From Sandaracinomonas sp041180785 (GTDB taxonomy: Bacteria; Bacteroidota; Bacteroidia; Cytophagales; Spirosomataceae): a stretch of DNA of 13,776 nt. The DNA is taken from contig JBEGQV010000182.1 in NCBI GenBank assembly GCA_041180785.1, forward strand, positions 1-13,776, read 5' to 3'. Under the pieces are notes generated by a model. The model was not told where the DNA came from. It did no database searches and saw only the letters and a list, made by a program, of their open reading frames with translations. The position numbers and the translations under genes are program-made. How positions within the stretch are numbered: the stretch's first letter is position 1; each line of letters begins with the position of its first letter. This document shows positions 6,264-13,053 of this stretch, in pieces.

Positions 6264-8354
6264 ATGAAAGCTTTTAACCTAGGAATTTTTTTAGTTATTT
6301 TTTGGAGCTTTGGTTTTGTGTCCATTCAACAGACCAGTCAGGATTGGTCCGAATACCTCGGTGGGAAAGACCGAAACCACTACAGCACCCTCAACCAAAT
6401 TACACTTGAAAATGTACAAAAGCTGAAAGTGGCCTGGACCTATGCTTGCTCCGATTCCGGACAAATGCAAACCAATCCGCTCGTAGTAAAGGGTCGTGTT
6501 TTTGGTGTTACGCCTTCTGTTCAAGCGTTCGCACTCGATGCCACAACGGGAAAGGAAATTTGGAAATTTGGCGACCCTCTCAAAAATTGGGCCAGCACAA
6601 GTCGTGGAGTAAGTTATTGGACCAACGGTTCGGACGAGCGCATTCTATATACCGTTGGCCCCAACCTTTGGGCCTTGGATGCCAATACCGGTAAACCCAT
6701 CCATTCTTTTGGAAACCAGGGTAAAGTTGATTTGCATACCGGTTTGCCCGTGGCGGCAAAAAACAAATTCATTATTTCCAATACACCCGGAAGCATTTAT
6801 CAAAATTTGATCATCATGCCGGTTCGACTCTCTGAAGAAGAGGATGCCGCCCCGGGTGACGTGCGGGCATTTGACGTCATCACAGGCAAGCTTGTTTGGA
6901 CTTTTTACACGATTCCATACCCTGGAGAATTTGGATACAATACCTTTCCTAAAGATGCACATAAAAATCATTTTGTAGGCGCTGCGAATAATTGGGCTGG
7001 AATGGCTGTCGACGACAAAAACGGAATCGTTTTTGTGCCTGTGGGCTCGGCAAGTTATGATTTTTATGGCGGTAATCGGAAAGGACAAAACTTGTTTGCC
7101 AATAGCCTTGTCGCACTCAATGCAAAAACCGGAAAGCGTTTGTGGCATTTCCAAATGGTGCATCACGACATCTGGGATCGCGACCCACCCGCTGCCCCCA
7201 ATTTGATGGAAGTTACTCGAAACGGTAAAAAAATAGACGCAGTTGCGCAAATTACCAAACAAGGATTTGTGTATTTGTTTGAACGTAAAACGGGTAAGCC
7301 GCTTTTTGATATCAATGAATTGCCTGTTCCTGCGTCCGATTTAGTTGGAGAAAAGGCATGGCCAACCCAACCTCGGCCTGTGCTGCCTGTGCCTTTTGCC
7401 CGAGAGGCAAAAAACTTGAGTGTAAAGGATTTAAATCCGTACACTTCTGAGCCTGAAAAAATGAAAGAAATATTTCAACGGGTTGATAAGCGGTGGTTTG
7501 CAACGCCTTCTGAAAAGGGTACCATGATTTTCCCTGGATTTGATGGCGGAGGCGAGTGGGGAGGTGCTGCTGCACACCCGAAAAAAGGAATAATTTACAT
7601 CAATAGCAATGAAATGCCATGGATTCAGCAAATGGACAAAGTGGTAAAAGGGGAAGTTTTTTCGCACCCTGGCGAAAAAGTATATCAAAAAAATTGTGCT
7701 ATTTGTCACCAAAAAGACCTTTCTGGAAATCCACTGAGTGGTTATCCAAAACTTTTGGATATCTATAAAAAAAGAACAGCTGCGTTTATTGGTAATTTGA
7801 TTGGTACAGGCAAAGGTATGATGCCCGGTTTTCCACAAATTAAGGGTGTCGACAAAGATAATTTAGTAGCCTTTCTCATGAAAGAAGCCTCTAAAGAAGT
7901 AGCAGGAGCAACCTTGAAAGACAACTCACCTATTTTATATCGCATGGCAGGATATAGAAAGTTCATAGACAAAGACGGCTTACCAGGAGTTTCGCCACCC
8001 TGGGGAACCTTGAATGCCATTGATTTGAATACCGGAAAGTACCTCTGGAAAGTTCATTTTGGCGATGAGCCCTTGTTGGCAGCAAAAGGAATAACTGGAA
8101 CAGGTACAGAAAATTATGGTGGTCCGATCTTGTTTGAAAACGGTTTGCTTTTAATTGCTGCAAGTAAAGATGGATATTTTAGGGCCTTCAATGCGCAGAC
8201 TGGCGAGGAAGTATGGAAATACAAACTCCCTTTTGCTTCTTTTGCAACCCCATCTACTTATATGGTGAATGGGAAGCAATATGTCGTTTTGGCTTGTGGT
8301 GGTACCAAATTAGGCACTCCAAAAGGCAATTTATACGTGGCGTTTAGTCTTTAA
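6264..8354 (+). CDS. PQQ-dependent quinoprotein dehydrogenase with embedded cytochrome c domain
   Basis: An exported oxidoreductase of 696 residues. An N-terminal hydrophobic segment (about 4-20) acts as signal peptide or anchor. Quinoprotein blade signatures ending in the tryptophan-docking position recur: ATTGKEIW (W100), VITGKLVW (W212), AKTGKRLW (W294), LNTGKYLW (W595), AQTGEEVW (W651). SRGVSYW at 113-119 and HHDIWDRD at 300-307 match active-site segments of PQQ enzymes, the latter in the region of the catalytic Asp. There is no adjacent Cys-Cys pair as in methanol dehydrogenase, so it is closer to glucose- or other sugar/alcohol-type members. A c-type heme site CAICH (C478, C481, H482), with a likely axial Met in GMMPGF (M519 or M520), sits before the last blades and would pass electrons onward. 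It oxidises an alcohol or sugar in the periplasm; the substrate is unknown. No PQQ synthesis gene is in the window. GC is visibly higher than in the preceding gene (31 of 60 bases in 6601-6660). Confidence 0.92.
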   Translation: MKAFNLGIFLVIFWSFGFVSIQQTSQDWSEYLGGKDRNHYSTLNQITLENVQKLKVAWTYACSDSGQMQTNPLVVKGRVFGVTPSVQAFALDATTGKEIWKFGDPLKNWASTSRGVSYWTNGSDERILYTVGPNLWALDANTGKPIHSFGNQGKVDLHTGLPVAAKNKFIISNTPGSIYQNLIIMPVRLSEEEDAAPGDVRAFDVITGKLVWTFYTIPYPGEFGYNTFPKDAHKNHFVGAANNWAGMAVDDKNGIVFVPVGSASYDFYGGNRKGQNLFANSLVALNAKTGKRLWHFQMVHHDIWDRDPPAAPNLMEVTRNGKKIDAVAQITKQGFVYLFERKTGKPLFDINELPVPASDLVGEKAWPTQPRPVLPVPFAREAKNLSVKDLNPYTSEPEKMKEIFQRVDKRWFATPSEKGTMIFPGFDGGGEWGGAAAHPKKGIIYINSNEMPWIQQMDKVVKGEVFSHPGEKVYQKNCAICHQKDLSGNPLSGYPKLLDIYKKRTAAFIGNLIGTGKGMMPGFPQIKGVDKDNLVAFLMKEASKEVAGATLKDNSPILYRMAGYRKFIDKDGLPGVSPPWGTLNAIDLNTGKYLWKVHFGDEPLLAAKGITGTGTENYGGPILFENGLLLIAASKDGYFRAFNAQTGEEVWKYKLPFASFATPSTYMVNGKQYVVLACGGTKLGTPKGNLYVAFSL

Positions 8355-8434
8355 AGGATAAATGGAGTTATTTGAGGAAGAAAGGAGATGGTTTTAGCGT
8401 ATTCATTTGTAATATTACTTGCTAAATCACTCCA

Positions 8435-9670
8435 ATGATGTATCAAGAAATTAGTTCCAATCTAAACAATCCGCAGGCTTTGGAAGCGCTGTATCGTTCG
8501 AATAAGGCAGTCTTTACTACCTCCTTTTCCCAAGTTTTAGCTGAAAACCCTACAAACGTTGTGGCAATTTGTTGGCATGAGCGATTAAATTTTGACGAGC
8601 AAAAGGCTGCGAAACCATCTATTTCCTGGTGGTACCTTGTATTTATTGCACTCATTTCAGGATTCATTTTGGAGTCGCCCAAACTGTTTTCATGGGACCA
8701 AGAGACGTTTTATGAAAAGCATATTGCACTTGTCTTGGCAGGTGCATTGTCAACCTATTTTTTAAAATCAAAAAAGGCAAGCCTTAGGCAAACAGGGATT
8801 GTTGCCTTTTTATTAGGACTGTTTGCCGGCTATATCAACCTCGTACAACTATATCTTACACCAAACATTTTTTTACTTTCGGCATTGCATTTGGGCGGTT
8901 TGTGCCTTTTTGTATATGCCTATGCCTTTTTGGGTGATCAGGTGAACCATGCATCTGCACGCATTCAATTGTTAAAATTTTCGGGGGATTTGTTAATCAT
9001 TTGTGGTTTACTATTAATTGGTTTTTTCTTACTTACCGCATTAAGTATTAATTTATTTGAAGCCATTGGTGTACATGTAGGCGATTTTTTTGGGCAGTAC
9101 ATTGTTGTTTGGTTGTTGGCACCAATTCCTATGTTGGGGGCTTATTTATTACAATCCAATAACCATTTAGTATCCAAAATTTCACCAATAATTGCCAAAA
9201 TTTTTAGCCCTTTGGCCTTAGTTTCTTTGGCAGCATTTTTGATTACCTATTTTGTCTCAGGAAATCAATCTATTCGTGATCGCGATTTCTTATTGTTGTT
9301 CAATGCGATATTGATTGCTGTTTTGGCATTGATTTTCTTTTCTATCGCCAATCAACAAGATTTGAAAGCTAAATCGTTTGCAGTAATAGTGCTTTTTTTA
9401 TTGAGTATTGTTGCAATAGCCATTAATTTTGTGGCCCTAATGGCCATTTTAGAACGTATTACAATGAATGGTTTCAGTGCCAATAAAACAGCTGTTTTGG
9501 GGAGCAATGTTTTAATTTTGGTGCATTTGTTGCTTACTGCTATTCAATTAACCAGGGCTGTTTTTGCAACGGGAGATTATAAATCCATTGAACATACAAT
9601 TGTTCAATTCTTGCCCATTTATGCAATTTGGCTAGGGTTGGTTTGCTTTGGATTTCCGTTATTATTTTAA
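8435..9670 (+). CDS. DUF4153-type polytopic membrane protein
   Basis: A 411-residue integral membrane protein with a short soluble N-terminus (1-63) and about eleven hydrophobic spans (roughly 64-80, 96-110, 120-138, 145-166, 185-204, 219-239, 257-275, 284-304, 315-339, 352-372, 391-410). The pattern of a long hydrophobic body, with ERITMNGFSANKTAVLGSN (340-358) before the penultimate helix, resembles the DUF4153 family, whose function is not known. There are two adjacent ATG codons (8435 and 8438), so the exact start is ambiguous by one residue. It lies 80 bases after the dehydrogenase gene. I see no convincing promoter there, so it may be read from the upstream operon. Its transcription should stop at the hairpin directly after its stop codon. 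The assignment to DUF4153 is by pattern memory and moderate. Confidence 0.62.
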   Translation: MMYQEISSNLNNPQALEALYRSNKAVFTTSFSQVLAENPTNVVAICWHERLNFDEQKAAKPSISWWYLVFIALISGFILESPKLFSWDQETFYEKHIALVLAGALSTYFLKSKKASLRQTGIVAFLLGLFAGYINLVQLYLTPNIFLLSALHLGGLCLFVYAYAFLGDQVNHASARIQLLKFSGDLLIICGLLLIGFFLLTALSINLFEAIGVHVGDFFGQYIVVWLLAPIPMLGAYLLQSNNHLVSKISPIIAKIFSPLALVSLAAFLITYFVSGNQSIRDRDFLLLFNAILIAVLALIFFSIANQQDLKAKSFAVIVLFLLSIVAIAINFVALMAILERITMNGFSANKTAVLGSNVLILVHLLLTAIQLTRAVFATGDYKSIEHTIVQFLPIYAIWLGLVCFGFPLLF

Positions 9671-9672
9671 AT

Positions 9673-9699
9673 GAATAAAGAGGCCTAGCCTCTTTATTC
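9673..9699. terminator. Bidirectional rho-independent terminator
   Basis: A perfect 12-bp inverted repeat, GAATAAAGAGGC at 9673-9684 and GCCTCTTTATTC at 9688-9699, with a three-base loop (CTA). The A/T part of each arm supplies a short U-rich end on both strands. It sits between two convergent genes: it begins 3 bases after the stop of the plus-strand gene and contains the stop codon of the minus-strand ATP-grasp gene (9694-9696). It can thus end both transcripts. Confidence 0.85.
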
Positions 9700-11127
9700 G
9701 CTTAAAACCCAGGTATCTTTGGATCCTCCGCCTTGAGATGAGTTTACCACAAGTGACCCTTTGCGTAAGGCCACTCTAGTGAGTCCGCCAGGCATTATGT
9801 GAATTTGTTCACCAAAAAGTGCATAGGGTCTTAAATCCACGTGTCGACCCTCCGCATGGTCATCGATTAAGCAAGGAACTCTCGAAAGAGAGATAGTTGG
9901 TTGAGCGATGTAATTTCTTGGATTTTGAACAATTTGCTTTTTAAATTTTTCTTGTTCTTCAGGGCTTGACTTTGGACCAATCAACATACCATATCCTCCG
10001 GCCTCATTGGCTTCTTTAACAACTAATTTTTCAATATTGTTTAAAACGTAATTTCTATCGTCTTCTTCGTCGCACAAAAAAGTAGGAACATTTTTTAGAA
10101 TAGGTTCTTCTCCCAAATAATACTTAATGATTCGTGGAACATAGGCATAGATTACCTTATCGTCTGCCACACCTGTTCCTGGGGCATTGGCAAGTGCAAC
10201 CTTTCCGTTTTTATAAACCTCAAAAATGCCCGGAATTCCAATTAAAGAATCTTTATTAAACACTAATGGATCGAGGTATGTATCATCTATTCTTCGATAG
10301 ATTACATCTACAATTTGAAACCCTTTGGTTGTGCGCATTTTTACAAATCCATCCGAAACTGCCAAATCTCTTGCATCTACCAATTCAACTCCCATTTGTT
10401 GTGCCAAATAGGAATGCTCAAAATAGGCGGAATTGTAAATGCCAGGTGTTAATACAACAATGGTCGGATTTGGCCGATTACTGATGAACTTTAACATCTC
10501 CAATAATTTGTGAGCATAATCAGAAATGGGACGAATATTGGTTTTACTTACAACCTCTGGAAAAGTTTGCTTTAAAAGCTCCCTATTTTCTAGCATATAA
10601 GAAACTCCTGACGGACACCTCAAATTATCCTCTAAGACCATGTATTCTCCAGAAGCATCTCTAATTAAATCAGATCCAGTGATATGAATCCAACGATTTT
10701 TAGAAGGCATTACTCCATTGCATGGAGGCAAATAGTTCTTGGAAGAAAAGATTACTTCCTTAGGTATAATGCCATCTTTTAAAATTTGTTGTTTGGAGTA
10801 GATATCTGTTAAAAACAAATTTAATGCGGTAATACGCTGAATTAATCCTTTTTCAATTTTATTCCACTCCTTGGCCTCCACAATTCTCGGAATAATATCC
10901 ACAGGCATGATTCGTTCTGTTCCCTCATTTTCCGCATAGACATTAAACGTAATGCCCATGGCCATCAGCGCTTTTTCTGCAGCGGATTGTCTTCTAATAA
11001 ATTCTTCAGTACTTAATTCTTCAATTCGATTTTTAAAAGGAAGATACCCCTCTCGGACAGCACCTTCAGAGGTAAACATTTCATCGAAATATCCCTCTGT
11101 TTCATAGGATTTAAATGAGAAATTCAT
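9694..11127 (-). CDS. Circularly permuted ATP-grasp protein (CP_ATPgrasp; DUF404/DUF407 type)
   Basis: A 477-residue cytoplasmic protein of the usual family length. Family landmarks in order: YDE-like N-terminus (about 8-35), KNRWIHITGSDLIRDASG (143-160), VLEDNLRCPSGVSYMLENR (164-182, acidic/Asn metal-binding region), VVLTPGIYNSAYFEH (224-238), GVADDKVIYAYVP (319-331), then LVVKEANEAGGYGMLIGP (368-385: Lys371 and a glycine-rich loop for ATP phosphates), YIAQP (406-410), RHVDLRPYALFG (428-439), and RVALRKGSLVVNSSQGGGSKD (451-471). ATP-grasp enzymes form amide bonds through an acyl-phosphate. This subfamily is predicted to be a peptide or amide ligase acting with alpha-E and transglutaminase-like partners. 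Here it faces away from them across a 233-base region, with a matching leader element. The stop codon lies inside the terminator hairpin. The actual substrate is not known. Confidence 0.93.
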   Translation of the reverse strand: MNFSFKSYETEGYFDEMFTSEGAVREGYLPFKNRIEELSTEEFIRRQSAAEKALMAMGITFNVYAENEGTERIMPVDIIPRIVEAKEWNKIEKGLIQRITALNLFLTDIYSKQQILKDGIIPKEVIFSSKNYLPPCNGVMPSKNRWIHITGSDLIRDASGEYMVLEDNLRCPSGVSYMLENRELLKQTFPEVVSKTNIRPISDYAHKLLEMLKFISNRPNPTIVVLTPGIYNSAYFEHSYLAQQMGVELVDARDLAVSDGFVKMRTTKGFQIVDVIYRRIDDTYLDPLVFNKDSLIGIPGIFEVYKNGKVALANAPGTGVADDKVIYAYVPRIIKYYLGEEPILKNVPTFLCDEEDDRNYVLNNIEKLVVKEANEAGGYGMLIGPKSSPEEQEKFKKQIVQNPRNYIAQPTISLSRVPCLIDDHAEGRHVDLRPYALFGEQIHIMPGGLTRVALRKGSLVVNSSQGGGSKDTWVLSE

Positions 11128-11135
11128 AAAATTTT

Positions 11136-11153
11136 AAGTTTAAATGCTTGATG
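11136..11153 (-). repeat. 18-bp inverted repeat, left arm: leader element of the ATP-grasp gene
   Basis: On the minus strand this reads CATCAAGCATTTAAACTT and ends 8 bases before the ATP-grasp ATG (11125-11127). It is identical to the sequence ending 7 bases before the alpha-E ATG on the plus strand. The match covers all 18 bases; flanks differ at the first base on either side. The position suggests a shared operator or a translation-leader element in both mRNAs. The function is inferred. Confidence 0.8.
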
Positions 11154-11192
11154 TACTTTAAGTTATGAATAATCAATCATAAATCTGATTCA

Positions 11193-11221
11193 AAAATGTA
11201 TAAAAGTTAAAAATTTGCAAA
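11193..11221 (-). promoter_or_regulatory. Candidate Bacteroidota-type promoter for the ATP-grasp gene
   Basis: On the minus strand TTTG (bases 11218-11221) is followed after 17 bases by TACATTTT (11193-11200), one mismatch from TAnnTTTG. Transcription would begin near 11186, giving a leader of almost 60 bases that contains the repeat arm. A second possible -7 box, TATGATTG, lies nearer the gene (11174-11181) but lacks a well-placed TTTG. The region is very AT-rich, so chance matches are likely. Confidence 0.3.
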
Positions 11222-11290
11222 AAAACCATGATAAATCTTTAAAAAATGCAATAAAAATATTCGTTTTTGATAAAATTGAAGGCTTTTTAT

Positions 11291-11320
11291 TTTGTTGTTC
11301 ATAAAAAAATCCTAAATTTA
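11291..11320 (+). promoter_or_regulatory. Candidate Bacteroidota-type promoter for the alpha-E/Anbu/transglutaminase operon
   Basis: TTTG (11291-11294), an 18-base spacer, and TAAATTTA (11313-11320) come within one base of the TTTG-N18/19-TAnnTTTG promoter of Bacteroidota. Transcription would start near 11327, so the 18-base repeat arm (11336-11353) would lie within a leader of about 34 bases. Confidence 0.45.
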
Positions 11321-11335
11321 GTTATCCGAAAGGGT

Positions 11336-11353
11336 CATCAAGCATTTAAACTT
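11336..11353 (+). repeat. 18-bp inverted repeat, right arm: leader element of the alpha-E operon
   Basis: CATCAAGCATTTAAACTT, the exact reverse complement of bases 11136-11153. It ends 7 bases before the ATG at 11361. The two arms enclose 182 bases holding the divergent promoters. Confidence 0.8.
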
Positions 11354-11360
11354 TAATCGT

Positions 11361-12323
11361 ATGTTAAGTAGAGTCGCCAATTCCATCTATTGGATGAATC
11401 GGTACATAGAGCGTGCCGACAACTACGCCCGATTCATTTCTGTCAATTTCAACCTTGCACTTGATTTACCTTCCAACATTCCTGAACAATGGGAACCCTT
11501 AATTATTGCAACTGCAGACCATCATCAGTTTTTTGAGTGTTATGCAGAAGTTAATCGTGAAAATGTGTTGCATTTTATGACCTTTGATGAGAGGAATCCA
11601 AATTCAATTCTATCTTGTCTTTACATTGCAAGAGAAAATGCAAGAACCATTCGTGAATGTATTTCCAAGGAGATGTGGGAATATTTGAATCGAATTTATT
11701 GGAAAGTTAAAAATAGTGTATTTGGAAGCAAACTATGGGAAATTTCAAAATACCAGGGATTTTTAGATGAAATTAAAACGGGGAGCCAATTGTTTTATGG
11801 TATTGTAGACTCAACAATTACTAGAGGAGAAAGCTGGCATTTTGGTCAATTAGGTAAGCAAATTGAGCGGGCAGACAAAACGACTAGATTTTTAGATGTT
11901 AAATATTTTACGTTATTGCCTTCTGTTGAGGCAGTGGGTTCACCATTAGATCTCCTTTTATGGTCTGCTGTTTTAAAATCGAATTCGGCTTATAATATGT
12001 TTAGGCAACAATATAAGGTGATAAATCCGTCAAATATAGTTGAATTTTTAATTTTAGATAAAAACTTTCCACGATCTGTAGTGCACTGTTTGCAAGAGGC
12101 AGAAACGTCTTTGTATGCTATTTCAGGAACACCTTTTGAGAATGGTTATACAAATTTGGCGGAAAAGAAATTATCAAAATTATTATCAGATATTCAGTTT
12201 ACCGAAATATCAGATATTTTACAAATTGGCCTACACCAGTTTTTAGATAATTATCAAACAAAAAATAATGAGATTGGAGAGGCCATTTTCAATACTTATT
12301 TTGATTTAAAAGCAGTTTCTTAA
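11361..12323 (+). CDS. Alpha-E domain-containing protein (DUF403)
   Basis: A 320-residue, mainly helical cytoplasmic protein. The start MLSRVANSIYWMNRYIERADNYAR is the hallmark opening of the alpha-E family. The signature recurs in the second half as QIERADKTTRFLDVKY, with ERAD at 17-20 and again at 169-172, so the protein is an internal pseudo-duplication of a helical unit. PLDLLLWSAVLKSNSAYNMFR (about 196-216) and a C-terminal helical region complete the usual architecture and length. The family has no proven activity. It nearly always accompanies circularly permuted ATP-grasp and transglutaminase-like genes and is thought to act with them. Here it leads an operon: ten bases separate its stop from the Anbu start. 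The leader carries the 18-base element shared with the divergent ATP-grasp gene. The start is well fixed by the conserved N-terminus. Confidence 0.93.
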   Translation: MLSRVANSIYWMNRYIERADNYARFISVNFNLALDLPSNIPEQWEPLIIATADHHQFFECYAEVNRENVLHFMTFDERNPNSILSCLYIARENARTIRECISKEMWEYLNRIYWKVKNSVFGSKLWEISKYQGFLDEIKTGSQLFYGIVDSTITRGESWHFGQLGKQIERADKTTRFLDVKYFTLLPSVEAVGSPLDLLLWSAVLKSNSAYNMFRQQYKVINPSNIVEFLILDKNFPRSVVHCLQEAETSLYAISGTPFENGYTNLAEKKLSKLLSDIQFTEISDILQIGLHQFLDNYQTKNNEIGEAIFNTYFDLKAVS

Positions 12324-12333
12324 GATTTTACAT

Positions 12334-13053
12334 ATGACATATTGTTTAGGAATTACCGTCAAAGAAGGACTTATTGCCATTGCAGACACACGTATCACTG
12401 CAGGAAATGAGATGTATTCAAATAAAAAAATTTCAATACATGAAATAAATAATCATAGTTTGTTTATCATGACAGCTGGACTTCGGTCAGTGCGTGACAA
12501 AACGATTACCTATTTTAACCAAAAAATAGCGGAAGAAGAAGATACTTATCATTTTATGTTTGAGGCAGCATCAGCATTTGGGAAAATGTTAAAAAAAGTC
12601 GCAGATGAAGATCGTGAGGTATTGGAAAAGGAGGGGTATCCCTTTAATTTACACGCCATAATAGGAGGACAAATGCCAAAAGACGATGAACATAAATTGT
12701 TTTTGGTGTTTCCGGAAGGAAACTGGATTGAAATCAATGATGGGTTAAAATACCAAATCATCGGCAACTCTAATTATGGAAAACCTTTGTTGAATCGAAA
12801 TCTAAGTTTCGAAACACCCTTGAAAGAGGCCCTAAAAATGGGATTTTTGTCGTTCGATGCCACTCAATTTAGTACCAATGATGTGGATTATCCGATTGAT
12901 GTTGTCGTTTATGAAAAGGGAAGTTTTAAAACCAAAGAATTGCGTTTATACAAAGAGGATATGCAAAAAATTTCAGATGATTGGAATTTATCTCTTCGAA
13001 ATTCATTACAAACAATTAATGAAGATTGGATGAAAACCCTTTTGAGCGTATGA
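12334..13053 (+). CDS. Anbu (ancestral beta subunit) proteasome-like Ntn-hydrolase
   Basis: A 239-residue cytoplasmic protein resembling the proteasome beta-type Anbu family, also called BPH. The start MTYCLGITVKEGLIAIADTR gives a Thr right after the initiator Met, which on Met removal would be the nucleophile (T1). The Asp in IADTR (D18 before processing) and a Lys in SNKKISI (K31 or K32) fit the Thr-Asp-Lys centre of this fold. Further family segments are HSLFIMTAGLRSVRD (56-70), FNLHAIIGGQ, YQIIGNSNYGKPLLNR and a C-terminal tail of about 35 residues past the core, as seen in Anbu but not HslV. Anbu assembles into open or ring-like oligomers; clear protease activity has been hard to show. 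It sits between alpha-E and transglutaminase genes, its common setting. Its stop overlaps the next start in ATGA (13050-13053), indicating translational coupling. Confidence 0.93.
   Translation: MTYCLGITVKEGLIAIADTRITAGNEMYSNKKISIHEINNHSLFIMTAGLRSVRDKTITYFNQKIAEEEDTYHFMFEAASAFGKMLKKVADEDREVLEKEGYPFNLHAIIGGQMPKDDEHKLFLVFPEGNWIEINDGLKYQIIGNSNYGKPLLNRNLSFETPLKEALKMGFLSFDATQFSTNDVDYPIDVVVYEKGSFKTKELRLYKEDMQKISDDWNLSLRNSLQTINEDWMKTLLSV

Noticed and set aside
6645..7262. A 205-codon antisense open frame, with several shorter antisense and alternate-frame ones, inside the quinoprotein gene.
   Set aside because: They lie wholly inside a clear PQQ dehydrogenase, have no recognisable domain, and reflect the higher GC content and codon bias of that gene.
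8355..8434. Possible regulatory hairpins in the 80-base gap: TGGAGT/ACTCCA and TTTAGC/GCTAAA inverted repeats.
   Set aside because: Each is only 6 bp with loops of about 20-60 bases and no U-run, so neither is a credible terminator or operator. No well-spaced promoter pair was found either.
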